Shown: piece after piece, positions 28,801-37,869 of the stretch
Layout of the letters: each line of letters begins with the position of its first letter
Position numbering within the stretch: the stretch's first letter is position 1
Assembly: GCF_004793545.1 (NCBI RefSeq)
Contig: NZ_SRYA01000002.1
Location: forward strand, 62,001-126,000
Length of the DNA: 64,000 bases
Direction of reading: 5' to 3'
From: Petralouisia muris
GTDB lineage: Bacteria; Bacillota; Clostridia; Lachnospirales; Lachnospiraceae
The notes under the pieces: model-generated
Databases searched by the model: none
What the model was told of the DNA's origin: nothing
Seen by the model: the letters and a program-made list of their open reading frames with translations, nothing else
Translations under genes and position numbers: made by a program

Positions 28801-29424
28801 GCAATGGAGCGGTTTCTTGAGGGAGAAACTGTGTTGTCAGTTCCGATTACAGGAATGCAGCAGGAGGATTTTCAGCGATATATTCCTGCATTTATGGAAG
28901 GCGTGCAGGAAGAGAATCTTGGAGCAAAACGGGGAACTGCCATGCACCGTGTTCTGGAATGCTATGATTTTACCAGGCCCTTGGAAACATTGCAGGGGCA
29001 GCTTCAGGAAATGGAAGAACAAAAACAGATGGAACGGGAGCTTCTGGATCTCATTTCTATTCCTGCATTGGAAAAATTTCTGGGAACAGATTTGGGAATA
29101 CGGATGCAGGAGGCGGCAAAGCAGGGGAAATTATATCGGGAGAAACCTTTTGTGATGGGGAAGCCTGCCAGTGAAGTGTTAGAGGACAGCGACAGTGAGG
29201 AAATGATATTAATTCAGGGAATTATTGACGTGTTTTTTGAAGAACCGGACGGAATCGTACTGCTGGATTATAAAACAGACCAGGTGAAAGCCGCCTGGGA
29301 GCTTGCGGGCCTTTACCGTGCCCAGCTGGGATTGTACCAGGAAGCCATTGAACGTTCTGTTGGAAAGAAGGTAAAGGAACGGCTGCTGTATTCCTTCTGC
29401 TTGGGAGAAGTGGTTCCTGTGTAA
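25804..29424 (+). CDS. addA: AddA helicase-nuclease subunit
   Basis: 1206 residues from GTG 25804 with GGAG close upstream. UvrD/SF1-type helicase: KQWTKEQQQVIE (Q motif), Walker A VSAAAGSGKTAVL, TFTNAAAAEMRERI, MVDEYQDSNYVQE, VGDVKQSIYRFRMARPELF, IMSIHKSKGLEFPVVFV and LRVLYVALTRAKEKL. The C-terminal RecB-family nuclease is intact: GTAMHRVLE, IQGIIDVFFEEPDGIVLLDYKTD. AddA supplies the 3'-5' helicase motor and one nuclease of the recombination complex. Confidence 0.97.
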   Translation: MEKQWTKEQQQVIELENRNLLVSAAAGSGKTAVLVERIIRKITDVSRPVDIDRLLIVTFTNAAAAEMRERIGLAIEKALERQPEHSHLQKQQTLLHNAQITTIHSFCLYVIRNFFHRIELDPDFRVAEEGELKLLKSDVLDQVLEEYYKEAKPEFLALSETIATGKNDLPLKETVLKLFEFAMSYPWVEEWLEDCKRPFQAKNMEEFESLPLAEELLSYFNSIAGQWALQMKICRNLSREEDGPLMYEELLTKEAQAMESIAKCRSYSQYYEKIRGFSFGRLPAARKFDGDPAKKERVQKLRNEVKNSVKKITEQFFFQSPEQMLWDMKKNRPSVDMLIQVTLSFMQKFAEKKREKNMMDFNDLEHFALKILVEDTAGKPSKTALELRKNYAEIMVDEYQDSNYVQETILKAVSKESEEIFNIFMVGDVKQSIYRFRMARPELFMEKYHTYTREESNCQRIDLHMNFRSRPEVLQRVNDIFYRIMKEDIGNITYDKEAALYPGAVFPEGEPGMFEPKLLVIEPEEENKDLKVQELEAKAVGLEIQKLMQTQQVTAQMPQKDHPGTLRPVRYSDMVILLRSMTGWADAFVKVLGEMGIPARAAAGTGYFSAVEVQTALNLLRILDNPRQDIPMASVLASPIVGLEGEELAVIRTSCPDGKFYQAVMEYAKTRAGEEQYTKGISESKLQKKLREFLCFVEKFRKKISYTPIHELLCQALEETGYQAYVSALPGGEIRQANLEMLIEKAIAYENTSYRGLFHFIRYMEQLQKYDVDFPLAEGEEAEDAVRIMSIHKSKGLEFPVVFVSGLGKMFNAQDIRERVVLHPGLGIGMDVVDLERRLRTPGLTRQFLARKVTMENIGEELRVLYVALTRAKEKLVLTGVLKKAEEKLETLQAIPTEDGFLTFLSRLNSNTFLQFLLLAASSMKDNLPVTLIKQRELEELEVQEAVQEGLTRIQLLAGLKEAQPEWEKRIEERFSYEYPYENEVTMQTKASVSEIKHRAMERFLEGETVLSVPITGMQQEDFQRYIPAFMEGVQEENLGAKRGTAMHRVLECYDFTRPLETLQGQLQEMEEQKQMERELLDLISIPALEKFLGTDLGIRMQEAAKQGKLYREKPFVMGKPASEVLEDSDSEEMILIQGIIDVFFEEPDGIVLLDYKTDQVKAAWELAGLYRAQLGLYQEAIERSVGKKVKERLLYSFCLGEVVPV

Positions 29425-29459
29425 AATTTTCTATTAAGGAAGAGAAAGGAAGGATAATT

Positions 29460-30011
29460 TTGATTTATGATAATAAGCGAGTGAAAATCGGCGAAAGGAC
29501 TATTCTTTTGCGCAGCGCCAGGGAAGAGGACGCAGAAGCGCTGCTGTCCTATATGAAAATCATTTATGGGGAAACGCCGTATCTGATCCGTGAGCCGGGG
29601 GAAGTTACTCTTACCCTGGAACAGGAAAAGAATTTTATCAGGGAAAGGGAAGAGTCAGCCCGGGACCTGCTGCTGCTGGCCTTTGAAAATGGGGCGCATA
29701 TTGGCAACTGCTCTGTCTCAGGTCTTGGCAATTTTTCCCGCTATGCTCACAGGTGCGATGTGGCCATTGCGCTGTATCAGAAATACTGCGGCAGCGGAAT
29801 TGGCAGAAAAATGATGGAGGAAGCGTTATTTGCAGCCCGTAATATGGGTTACGAGCAGGCAGAGCTGGAGGTGGCGGCTAGCAATCTGCGTGCCATCCGG
29901 CTGTATGAGAGTCTTGGGTTTCAAAAGTATGGGACCTTTCCGAATAATATGAAATATAAGGATGGCGCCTATGAGGATGCTGATTGGATGATGAAGAAGC
30001 TGGTACAGTGA
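29460..30011 (+). CDS. GNAT-family N-acetyltransferase
   Basis: 183 residues from TTG 29460, with AAGGAAGG about 6 bases upstream. It has the GNAT layout: an N-terminal strand-helix (TILLRSAREEDAEALLSYM), the acetyl-CoA loop region VAIALYQKYCGSGIGRKMMEEAL (the R/Q-x-x-G-x-G/A motif reads YCGSGIGRKM) and the C-terminal LEVAASNLRAIRLYESLGF motif typical of RimI/RimJ-like enzymes. The substrate is unknown. It lies 35 bases after addA. Confidence 0.88.
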   Translation: MIYDNKRVKIGERTILLRSAREEDAEALLSYMKIIYGETPYLIREPGEVTLTLEQEKNFIREREESARDLLLLAFENGAHIGNCSVSGLGNFSRYAHRCDVAIALYQKYCGSGIGRKMMEEALFAARNMGYEQAELEVAASNLRAIRLYESLGFQKYGTFPNNMKYKDGAYEDADWMMKKLVQ

Positions 30012-30050
30012 TTCTTGTAGTGACGGAAAAATAGCAGGAGGCTGCTGTAA

Positions 30051-31464
30051 ATGAAGAAAAGTTTTAATGTGACAGGATTGTGTATATCGGAAAAACATTA
30101 TATGGTGGATTTGACGGACCGAATCAGCCAGATTCGGAAAATGGTGGATGCCGGAGATTATTTTACCATAAACTGTGCCCGCCAGTATGGAAAAACAACC
30201 ACATTGACTGCATTGGCAAAAGCGCTGGATCAGGATTACCTTGTAGTAAGTCTTGATTTTCAGGTTCAGGGAAGTGCAGCGTTTCAAAATGAGAATGCGT
30301 TTTCTCTTGCATTCCTGAAAATTTTCCTGAGGGAAATGAAAAGGCAGGAAAACAAAATAATTGGTATGGAAGAGCTGATTGCAGAAATGCAGGAGGCATT
30401 TCAGAGAAGAGATGGAAGATTTGACTTGCTGGCGCTGTTTGAATATCTTTTGTCAGTTTGTGGAGATTCTGAAAAAGCGCTTGTGCTTATGATCGATGAA
30501 GTAGACAGCGCGTCGACTCATCAAGTGTTTTTAGATTTCCTTGCTCAGCTGCGGAGCTATTATCTGGAGCGGGACACGAAGGGAACAAAGACCTTTCATT
30601 CTGTGATTCTTGCAGGAGTATATGATGTGAAAAACCTGAAAAGGAAATTGCGTTCTGAGGATGAACATAAGAGAACCAGCCCATGGAACATTGCAGCAGA
30701 TTTTGATGTAGAGATGAGCCTGTCGGAACAGGGAATTGCAGGAATGCTTCGGGAATATGAGGAAGAATGCCATACAGGAATGGATATAGAGGAATTGGCA
30801 GGGCTGTTGTATCATTATACCTCCGGTTATCCATATCTGGTATCCAGATTGTGTAAATTGATGGATGAAAAGATATGTTCCACTGATATTTGGAAACAGT
30901 CTTCAGACAGGGGCAAAGCTTCAGCGGCTGTGGCAGAAAAATATTCAACAGAGATTTCCGGGCATTCTCAGAATGTGTGGACGAAAAATAGTTTTTTGGA
31001 AGCTGTGCGGATGCTGCTTTCCGAAAATAACATGTTGTTTGAATCTTTGATTGGCAAGCTGTCGGACTATCCCGAATTAAACCGAATGCTGAGAGAACTT
31101 CTGTTTTTGGGAAAGAGCATTACTTATAGTCCTACCAATCCAGCAATTAATCTGGCAAGTATGTTTGGCTTTATAAAAAATGAGAGCGGAAAAGCTGTGC
31201 CGGCAAACCGTATTTTTGATACTTTGCTATATAACCATTTTCTTTCGGAAGATGAGATACACTCTTTGGAAATCTATAAGGCGTCTCTTCAGGATAAGAG
31301 GAAATGAATATAATACCCGCGGCGAAAATCAGTTGGCAGGATATTTGGCTGATTATGGGCTGGATCAGGGATATATGCTCAGCTTTTGTTTTAATAAAAA
31401 AAAGCAAATAGGCGTTCATGAAGTTATTGCAAAAGGCAAAGTGATTATTGAAGCAGTCGTATAG
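30051..31464 (+). pseudogene. AAA-ATPase-like protein, truncated and frameshifted
   Basis: The first frame (30051-31307, 418 residues) carries an AAA ATPase with Walker A INCARQYGKTTTL (about 42-54) and Walker B ALVLMIDEVDS. It normally continues into a C-terminal PD-(D/E)XK-like domain. That domain is mostly deleted; its last segment is still readable in a different frame just after the stop (NTRGENQLAGYLADYGL, then GYMLSFCFNKKKQIGVHEV, ending at 31464). So an internal deletion joined KASLQD to the tail out of frame. The ATPase part may still be made. This large family is common in gut Firmicutes and Bacteroidetes; its function is unknown. Confidence 0.8.
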
Positions 31465-31484
31465 ACCACAGAAAGGCGGTAAAC

Positions 31485-32138
31485 GTGAAAAAAGTAATGA
31501 TTTTTGATTTTGATTATACATTAGGAGATTCCACAAAAGGAATCATTGCAAGCATTAATTTTGCATTGGAAAAAATGAACCTGAAACCTGCGCCAGAGGA
31601 CCGCATTGTGAAGACTGTCGGCCTGTCTTTGGAAGAAATTTATGAAGTTCTTACCGGCAGGAGCGACAGTGGGGAAATGGAAACCTTTAAACAGTATTTT
31701 CGGGAAAAAGCTGATGAAGTGATGGTAAATAATACCAAACTCTACGGCGGGATAAAAGAAATGCTGGAGCAGGTACATAGCAAAGGGCGTAAGACTGCCA
31801 TCGTTACAACCAAGTACCACTATCGAATTAAGCAGATTCTTGCAGCTCATCAGATGGAGCATTTGATTGACTCTATTATCGGGGTGGAGGATGTAAAAAA
31901 ACCAAAACCCGATCCGGAAGGAGTCTGGAACATCAAAGAGCAGTTTGGGGTTTCTTTGGAGGATATTCTGTATGTGGGAGACAGCCTTGTAGACGCTAAA
32001 ACAGCTCAGGGAGCAGGCGTAGATTTCATTGCAGTTTTGACAGGAACCACTGTCGCAGAAGATTTTCAGGAATATCCGTATTTGAAAATATTAAACAGCG
32101 CGGCGGAGCTTGGCAGTCAAAAAGAGGCGATGCTGTGA
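31485..32138 (+). CDS. HAD-family phosphatase, phosphoglycolate phosphatase-like
   Basis: 217 residues from GTG 31485 (AAAGGCGG upstream). All four HAD motifs are visible: I MIFDFDYTLGDS (nucleophile Asp8, acid Asp10), II IVTTK, III KPKPDPEG and IV ILYVGDSLVDAKTAQGAG. A helical cap lies between motifs I and II (C1 type). This is the Gph/PpaX-like subgroup that hydrolyses small phosphate esters; the exact substrate is not readable. Next gene is Maf, another housecleaning hydrolase. Confidence 0.88.
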   Translation: MKKVMIFDFDYTLGDSTKGIIASINFALEKMNLKPAPEDRIVKTVGLSLEEIYEVLTGRSDSGEMETFKQYFREKADEVMVNNTKLYGGIKEMLEQVHSKGRKTAIVTTKYHYRIKQILAAHQMEHLIDSIIGVEDVKKPKPDPEGVWNIKEQFGVSLEDILYVGDSLVDAKTAQGAGVDFIAVLTGTTVAEDFQEYPYLKILNSAAELGSQKEAML

Positions 32139-32186
32139 AAAAACAGCTTTCCGTTATCGCTTTAAGAAAATGAAAGGAACAGGTGA

Positions 32187-32786
32187 GTGTCATTGAAATA
32201 CAGATTAATTCTTGCTTCCGCATCTCCCAGGCGGAAAGAGCTTCTGACGCAGATTGGCGCAGAATTTGAAATAATTCCGGCAGTGGGGGAAGAAGTGATT
32301 GTCAGTGCAAAGCCAAAACAGGCAGTGCTGGATTTATCCCGCCAGAAAGCAGAAGAAGTGGCCCGAAAGTTTTATCAGGAAGCCGGAAATATTGTGATAC
32401 TGGCAGCGGATACAATTGTGGCTTTTGACGGAGAAATACTGGGGAAACCCAAAGATCCGGAAGATGCAAAAAGGATGCTGGGAATGCTTAGCGGCCGGGA
32501 ACACAGCGTATTTACCGGAGTGACAATGGTTGTAAAAGCTTCTGGTTCTGAAAAAATAATTTCTTTGTATGAAGAAACGAAAGTTTTTATGTATCCCATG
32601 ACAGAGAAGCAGATTCAAGCTTACATAGAAACGGGAGAACCCATGGATAAAGCGGGAGCTTACGGGATTCAGGGAAAATGCGCCGTTTATATTGAAAAGA
32701 TTGTGGGAGACTATAATAACGTGGTAGGACTTCCAGTGGCGGCAATTTTTCAGAAATTGGAAAAATCAGGCATTGAAATTTTGTGA
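32187..32786 (+). CDS. maf: Maf-like nucleoside triphosphate pyrophosphatase
   Basis: 199 residues from GTG 32187 with AAGGA 8 bases upstream. The Maf signature is clear: LASASPRRKELLTQIG, the catalytic Asp region ILAADTIVAFDGEILGKPKDPEDA, REHSVFTGV, and DKAGAYGIQGKCAVYIEKIVGDYNNVVGLP. Maf proteins hydrolyse non-canonical or modified (d)NTPs and in Bacillus are linked to division arrest in competent cells. Neighbours HAD and Maf suggest a small nucleotide-sanitation unit. Confidence 0.94.
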   Translation: MSLKYRLILASASPRRKELLTQIGAEFEIIPAVGEEVIVSAKPKQAVLDLSRQKAEEVARKFYQEAGNIVILAADTIVAFDGEILGKPKDPEDAKRMLGMLSGREHSVFTGVTMVVKASGSEKIISLYEETKVFMYPMTEKQIQAYIETGEPMDKAGAYGIQGKCAVYIEKIVGDYNNVVGLPVAAIFQKLEKSGIEIL

Positions 32787-32823
32787 GATTCATACTATCA
32801 TAGAAGCAGCAGGAGGGAATAAT

Positions 32824-33087
32824 ATGAATGAGTATGATGAAATTTGTCTGGAATATTTTTTAAAGCATCAACTACAGTTATTTGATGAAAAAGTAGTCAG
32901 GAATCCTGAAGAAGCGGAGGAATTTCTGGAAGACTGCATGGCGGTGATATGTGGGAATATCCGTGAAGTGCGGGAGTATTTCGAAGAGGAAGGGGCTGAC
33001 ATTGCCCAGATGAGTGATGAAGATCTGGAAGATGCATCTGAAGTATTTGCACTGCCGGACGGAAGATATCTGGTGGTAGAAGCCTAG
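32824..33087 (+). CDS. Small acidic protein, unknown
   Basis: 87 residues from ATG 32824, preceded by GGAGGG; a longer frame from 32773 overlaps maf. It is strongly acidic and helical (EEAEEFLEDCMAVICGNIREV, EEEGADIAQMSDEDLEDA) and ends in a short beta-like DGRYLVVEA. I do not recognise a domain; homologous small proteins are known to me only as uncharacterised. It lies between maf and the FAD oxidoreductase in the same direction. Confidence 0.65.
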   Translation: MNEYDEICLEYFLKHQLQLFDEKVVRNPEEAEEFLEDCMAVICGNIREVREYFEEEGADIAQMSDEDLEDASEVFALPDGRYLVVEA

Positions 33088-33144
33088 GAAAGAGAAAACG
33101 CCACGGAGAGTTTCTGGTGATGGAAGCAAAGACAGGAGAAAACT

Positions 33145-34542
33145 ATGAGTAACTATGACGTAATTATTGTAGGAGCAGGTCCTTCCGGGATATTCTGCGC
33201 CTACGAGCTGATTCATAAAAATCCGGATCTTCGGGTATTAATGTTGGAGAAGGGAAGAAGAATTGAAGAACGTCAGTGTCCCAAGCGGAAAACGAAAGTC
33301 TGTGTGGGATGCAGGCCCTGCTCCATTACCACAGGATTTGCGGGAGCAGGCGCTTTTTCCGATGGAAAGCTGTCTCTGTCCCCGGATGTGGGAGGGAATC
33401 TGCCGGAGATTTTAGGCTATGAAAAGGCGGTGGAATTGATTCAGGAATCCGATGAGATTTATCTGAAATTCGGTGCAGACGACAGTGTATATGGATTGGG
33501 AAAAGAGAAAGAAATCCGGGAAATTAGGAGAAAAGCCATCAACGCCAATCTGAAATTAGTAGAGTGTCCCATCCGGCATCTTGGCACAGAGGAAGGCTAC
33601 AAGATTTATATGCGGCTTCAGGAGCATTTACTGGAGCAGGGCATAGAGATGAAGTTTAAAACCATGGTGGAAAATATCATTGTGGAAGACGGCAGGGCCA
33701 AAGGCGTGATTACAGATCAGGGCGAGACATTTTACGGAGATGAAATTGTCTGCGCCATCGGACGGGAAGGCGCTGACTGGTTCAGCCATGTATGCAAGGA
33801 GCAGGGAATAGAAACCTTGGTAGGGACTGTGGATATCGGAGTCCGCGTAGAGGTTCGGGATGAAGTGATGGAATTTCTGAATCAGAATCTTTATGAGGCG
33901 AAATTGATTTATCACACGCCTACTTTTGATGATAAGGTAAGGACTTTCTGCACCAATCCTTCCGGCGAGGTGGCGGCGGAATATTATGACAACGGCCTTG
34001 CAGTAGTCAACGGACACGCCTATAAGTCCAGTGAATTGAAAACCAGCAATACCAATTTTGCCCTGCTGGTTTCCAAGAATTTTACCAAGCCTTTCAAGAC
34101 GCCTATCGAATACGGCAAGCAAATTGCTCAGCTTTCGAATATGCTTTGTGACGGCAAGATTCTGGTGCAGACCTTCGGTGATTTCCGGAGAGGAAGGCGC
34201 ACTACGGAAGAGCGCCTTTGCAGGAACAATTTGATTCCCACCTTGAAGGATGCGGTGCCGGGGGATTTATCCCTGGTATTTCCCCACCGGATTATGGTGG
34301 ATATTGAGGAGATGATTCTGGCTCTGGATAAAGTGACGCCGGGAATTGCCAGCGATGAAACGCTGCTGTATGGGGTGGAAGTGAAATTTTATTCCAATAA
34401 AGTAGTGGTAAATAAAGAGTTTGAGACAAATATTGCAGGACTGAGGGCTATTGGAGACGGAGCTTCCGTCACCAGAGGGCTTCAGCAGGCGTCGGCCAAT
34501 GGGTTAAGCGCAGCCCGCAGTATTTTAACGAAAATGAATTAA
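33145..34542 (+). CDS. FAD-dependent dehydrogenase (COG2509 type)
   Basis: 465 residues with an N-terminal FAD-binding Rossmann motif VIIVGAGPSGIFCAYEL (GAGPSG about 9-14) and a C-terminal second FAD motif (GLRAIGDGASVTRGLQQASANGL). A cysteine-containing stretch KVCVGCRPCSITTGFAGAGAFSDGKL follows the first motif, as in uncharacterised dehydrogenases of this type. No membrane segments. Substrate unknown; the conserved Cys cluster is not a standard Fe-S motif. It lies 14 bases before the foldase lipoprotein gene. Confidence 0.87.
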   Translation: MSNYDVIIVGAGPSGIFCAYELIHKNPDLRVLMLEKGRRIEERQCPKRKTKVCVGCRPCSITTGFAGAGAFSDGKLSLSPDVGGNLPEILGYEKAVELIQESDEIYLKFGADDSVYGLGKEKEIREIRRKAINANLKLVECPIRHLGTEEGYKIYMRLQEHLLEQGIEMKFKTMVENIIVEDGRAKGVITDQGETFYGDEIVCAIGREGADWFSHVCKEQGIETLVGTVDIGVRVEVRDEVMEFLNQNLYEAKLIYHTPTFDDKVRTFCTNPSGEVAAEYYDNGLAVVNGHAYKSSELKTSNTNFALLVSKNFTKPFKTPIEYGKQIAQLSNMLCDGKILVQTFGDFRRGRRTTEERLCRNNLIPTLKDAVPGDLSLVFPHRIMVDIEEMILALDKVTPGIASDETLLYGVEVKFYSNKVVVNKEFETNIAGLRAIGDGASVTRGLQQASANGLSAARSILTKMN

Positions 34543-34556
34543 CAGGTGAGATACAA

Positions 34557-35549
34557 ATGAAAAAATATATCAAATATACAGTGACAGCGGTAGTATGCAG
34601 TTTGTTTTTTCTATGTCTGGCGGGATGTAAACTGGGGAAGACTCAGGTGACTGTCAGCGCCGGATTCAGTGAAAATGATGTATTTAAAATCAAAGATGAA
34701 GTCTGCACTCTGCCGGAAGCCAGGGTGGTTTTGACAAATTATCAGAATATGTACGCTACGATGTACGGAATTGAATTGTGGAAGCATGAATTTGGCAATC
34801 ATGATCTGGAGGAATATGTGAAGGATCTGACGATTTCCAGACTGGCTCAGATTATGTCCATGGATTTTCTGGCGGCAGAAAATGATATTGAATTGTCAAA
34901 GGAAGAGAAGGAGAAAATCAAAGAGGCGGCAAGGGAATATTATGAATCGCTGAATGAAACTGAGCGGGAATATATGCATGTCAAGCAGGGAGACATTGAA
35001 ATTCTCTATAAACGCTACGGCCTTGCAAATAAGCTGTACACGTATCTGACCCAGGGGGTGGATGACGAGGTCAGCGATGATGAAGCACGGATTATGGAAG
35101 CCCAGCAGATTTTTGTCACAGACAAGGAAAAGGCAAAGAATGTCCAGAATCAGCTGAAGGAAGATGCAGATTTTCTCTCTGTGGCCAATATTTACAATGA
35201 GGCTCCTGAGATCGAGGTAACCTTCGGCAGAAATGATGTGCCGCCGGAAGTGGAAGAGGTGGCCTTTGCACTGGAAAATGATCAGGTCAGCAAGAGAATC
35301 AAGACGGAGAAGGGCTATTATTTCTTTAAGTGCATCAACCATTACAATCAGGAGAAAACAGACGACAATAAATCCGTCATTTTGGAAAACCGCAGGAAAG
35401 AAGCCTTTGATGACGTATATACGGAATTTCTGGATACCCTTTCCTCAGAGTTTAATGAAGAGGTCTGGGATAAAGTAAAAGTGGAAATCAACAAGGAAGT
35501 GAAAACAGACAGTTTTTTTGATGTATATGAGAAATATTGTACCTGGTAA
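34557..35549 (+). CDS. PrsA-like foldase lipoprotein
   Basis: 330 residues. It has a lipoprotein signal peptide with lipobox CLAGC (Cys24), so it should be anchored outside the membrane. An N-terminal SurA-like helical chaperone region is followed by a PpiC-type peptidyl-prolyl isomerase region (about residues 178-265: MEAQQIFVTDKEKAKNVQNQL, TFGRNDVPPEVEEVAFAL, TEKGYYFFKCI). The parvulin core is short and diverged, so isomerase activity is uncertain. Such proteins help secreted proteins fold after the Sec translocon. Confidence 0.85.
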   Translation: MKKYIKYTVTAVVCSLFFLCLAGCKLGKTQVTVSAGFSENDVFKIKDEVCTLPEARVVLTNYQNMYATMYGIELWKHEFGNHDLEEYVKDLTISRLAQIMSMDFLAAENDIELSKEEKEKIKEAAREYYESLNETEREYMHVKQGDIEILYKRYGLANKLYTYLTQGVDDEVSDDEARIMEAQQIFVTDKEKAKNVQNQLKEDADFLSVANIYNEAPEIEVTFGRNDVPPEVEEVAFALENDQVSKRIKTEKGYYFFKCINHYNQEKTDDNKSVILENRRKEAFDDVYTEFLDTLSSEFNEEVWDKVKVEINKEVKTDSFFDVYEKYCTW

Positions 35550-35565
35550 CGTCATAAGAAGATAA

Positions 35566-35616
35566 TGCCCCGCTGCCTAAGCGTTCTGGAAGAAACCGGA
35601 TGCAGGCAGCGGGGCA
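35566..35616. terminator. Bidirectional terminator hairpin, prsA-like / htpG
   Basis: Perfect 13-bp inverted repeat: TGCCCCGCTGCCT (35566-35578) and AGGCAGCGGGGCA (35604-35616), 25-base loop, between the ends of two convergent genes. The T-rich stretch after it (GTTTATTT) is short. Confidence 0.8.
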
Positions 35617-35675
35617 GTTTATTTCGCCTCTTTGCAGGAAAATAAGAACAGTCCTAAGGGGCGGGAAGCAGTTTT

Positions 35676-37784
35676 CTATTGGATATCTGCAAGGAGCATC
35701 ATAATCTTATTGCTTCTTGCCACAAATTTACTCATGGCGTCGGTAGGCAATGGGTGATTGCTCAGCATGGCAAGGTCATACAGCTGTTCACAGAATACCG
35801 GAACATGTTGGGAATCCTTATGCTCTAAAATGTATTTCACAAGGATATTGTTGGCGTTTAGGATGAGGGTTTGATCTCCGCCGAACATAGAAGGATCCAT
35901 TCCTGCCATACCGTACATTTTCATCATATCCTGCATCCGGCGCCCTTCTTCGGAGAGCGTGATGACAGAAGAAATATCTGCATTTTTTAATTTTTCTACA
36001 GATACCTTCAGGTTCTCATTGCCCAGGGCTTTACGGAAGGTTTCTGTCAAGGCGTCTTTTGCTTCTTTCAATTCTTCTTCTGAAACTTCTTCTTTCAGTG
36101 ATTCCGTCAGATCAGCGTCAATGCGGACAAATTTAATTTTCTCATTTCTGCGCTCTAACTGGGTGATGAAAGAGGTATCAATGTTGTGGTCTAAAATAAC
36201 GGCGTCCATGCCCTGTTCTTTGAACATATTGATATACTGTCCCTGCTGCTGAACGTCGGTGACATAGTATACTGGTTTGCGGGTGTCTTTTTCTTCTGCA
36301 GCTTCTTCAGAGGTATCTTCACTGTTGGAAGCTTCTTCCTGTTGGGAAGCGTCAGCGCTTTCAGAAGCATCTGTATTCTCAGCAGCGTTGCCGCTTTTTT
36401 CTTCTTCTGTTTTCAGACATTCCGGAAGCGTGAGATATTTGTCATCCAGGTTTTTAAACAGAATGTAATCGTTCATTTTGTCGCAGAATTTCTCATCCTT
36501 TAAGCAGCCGAATTTGATAAAGGGGCTGATATCGTCCCAGTATTTTTCATAGGCTTCTTTGTCGGTTTTGCACATGCCGCTTAATTTGTCTGCCACTTTT
36601 TTGGTGATGTAATCAGAGATTTTCTGGACAAAACCATCGTTTTGCAGCGCGCTTCTGGATACATTCAGCGGCAAATCCGGACAGTCAATGACTCCTTTTA
36701 ACAGCATCAAAAATTCCGGGATTACTTCCTTGATGTTGTCAGCGATAAATACCTGATTGTTGTATAATTTGATAATTCCCTCTATGGAATCGTATTCTGT
36801 ATTGATTTTGGGGAAGTACAGGATTCCTTTCAGGTTAAAGGGATAATCCATGTTCAGATGAATCCAGAACAGGGGCTCCTTGTAATCCTGGAACACTTTC
36901 CGGTAAAAGGTTTTGTACTCCTCGTCGGTACAGTCATTGGGATGTTTGGTCCAGAGGGGATGGGTATCGTTTAAGGCAACCGGACGTTTGATGATTTTGG
37001 CTTTTTCCGTTCTGGGAGATACCTCTACCTGTTCCTTGGTTCCGTCTTCCTTTTCTTTTTCTTCAAATTTTGCTTCTTCAATGATGGTTTCGACAACAGT
37101 GTCTTTCTCTGTTACTTCCTCTGCAGGAATTGTCTCGTACTCAGTTTCTGCATTTTCTTTGTTCAGGAAAATTGGGGTAGGCATGAAGGAGCAGTATTTC
37201 TCAATGACCTCCCTTGCCCGGTATTCGTTGGCAAATTCCAGACAGTCTTCATTCAGGTATAATGTGATTTCTGTTCCCACGGTTGCTTTGGAACCGTCCG
37301 TCATGTCGAATTCGGTGCCGCCGTCACATTCCCAATGGACAGGAACAGCGTCTTTCTGGTAGGAGAGAGAGTCGATATGCACTTCATCCGCCACCATGAA
37401 TGCAGAATAGAAGCCCAGTCCGAAATGACCGATGATTTGTTCCTCGCTGGCCTTGTCCTTATATTTTTCCAGAAAATCCGTAGCGCCGGAAAATGCAATC
37501 TGGTTGATGTATTCTTCCACTTCCTCTGCAGTCATTCCCAGGCCGTTGTCAATGAATTTCAGTGTTTTTTCTTCCGGATTTACCAGGATCTGAATCTTGG
37601 GCTCAAAGTCCTGGGGCAGTTCATATTCTCCCATCAAATCCAGCTTCTTTAACTTGGTAATGGCGTCGCATCCGTTGGAGATTAATTCACGGTAGAAAAT
37701 GTCATGGTCGGAATACAGCCATTTTTTTATAATGGGGAAAATATTGTCGCTGTTAATGGAAAGGTTTCCATGCTTGTTGCTCAT
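35676..37784 (-). CDS. htpG: Chaperone HtpG (Hsp90)
   Basis: 702 residues. The GHKL ATPase domain is clear: FYRELISNGCDAITKL, KFIDNGLGMTAEEVEEYI, IGHFGLGFYSAFMVAD and GTEITLYL. The middle domain (PLFWIHLNMDYPFNLKGILYFPK, LPLNVSRSALQND) and C-terminal dimerisation domain follow. Two acidic low-complexity stretches are present: one at about 220-260 and one at about 465-500 (Glu/Ala/Ser-rich), the latter longer than in most bacterial HtpG. ATP-driven folding chaperone in the cytosol. Upstream lie a sigma-A promoter and a perfect CIRCE element. Confidence 0.97.
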   Translation of the reverse strand: MSNKHGNLSINSDNIFPIIKKWLYSDHDIFYRELISNGCDAITKLKKLDLMGEYELPQDFEPKIQILVNPEEKTLKFIDNGLGMTAEEVEEYINQIAFSGATDFLEKYKDKASEEQIIGHFGLGFYSAFMVADEVHIDSLSYQKDAVPVHWECDGGTEFDMTDGSKATVGTEITLYLNEDCLEFANEYRAREVIEKYCSFMPTPIFLNKENAETEYETIPAEEVTEKDTVVETIIEEAKFEEKEKEDGTKEQVEVSPRTEKAKIIKRPVALNDTHPLWTKHPNDCTDEEYKTFYRKVFQDYKEPLFWIHLNMDYPFNLKGILYFPKINTEYDSIEGIIKLYNNQVFIADNIKEVIPEFLMLLKGVIDCPDLPLNVSRSALQNDGFVQKISDYITKKVADKLSGMCKTDKEAYEKYWDDISPFIKFGCLKDEKFCDKMNDYILFKNLDDKYLTLPECLKTEEEKSGNAAENTDASESADASQQEEASNSEDTSEEAAEEKDTRKPVYYVTDVQQQGQYINMFKEQGMDAVILDHNIDTSFITQLERRNEKIKFVRIDADLTESLKEEVSEEELKEAKDALTETFRKALGNENLKVSVEKLKNADISSVITLSEEGRRMQDMMKMYGMAGMDPSMFGGDQTLILNANNILVKYILEHKDSQHVPVFCEQLYDLAMLSNHPLPTDAMSKFVARSNKIMMLLADIQ

Positions 37785-37833
37785 AATGATTACACTCCTT
37801 TATATTTAATCTGGTTGCTTCATTCTATAGAAG

Positions 37834-37862
37834 ATTGTAAGCCTCATTTTTTTAAAAGTCAA
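37834..37862 (-). promoter_or_regulatory. Sigma-A promoter of htpG
   Basis: On the minus strand TTGACT (37857-37862) and TACAAT (37834-37839) with exactly 17 bp between, about 50 bases upstream of the ATG. Confidence 0.85.
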
Positions 37863-37869
37863 TAGATAT

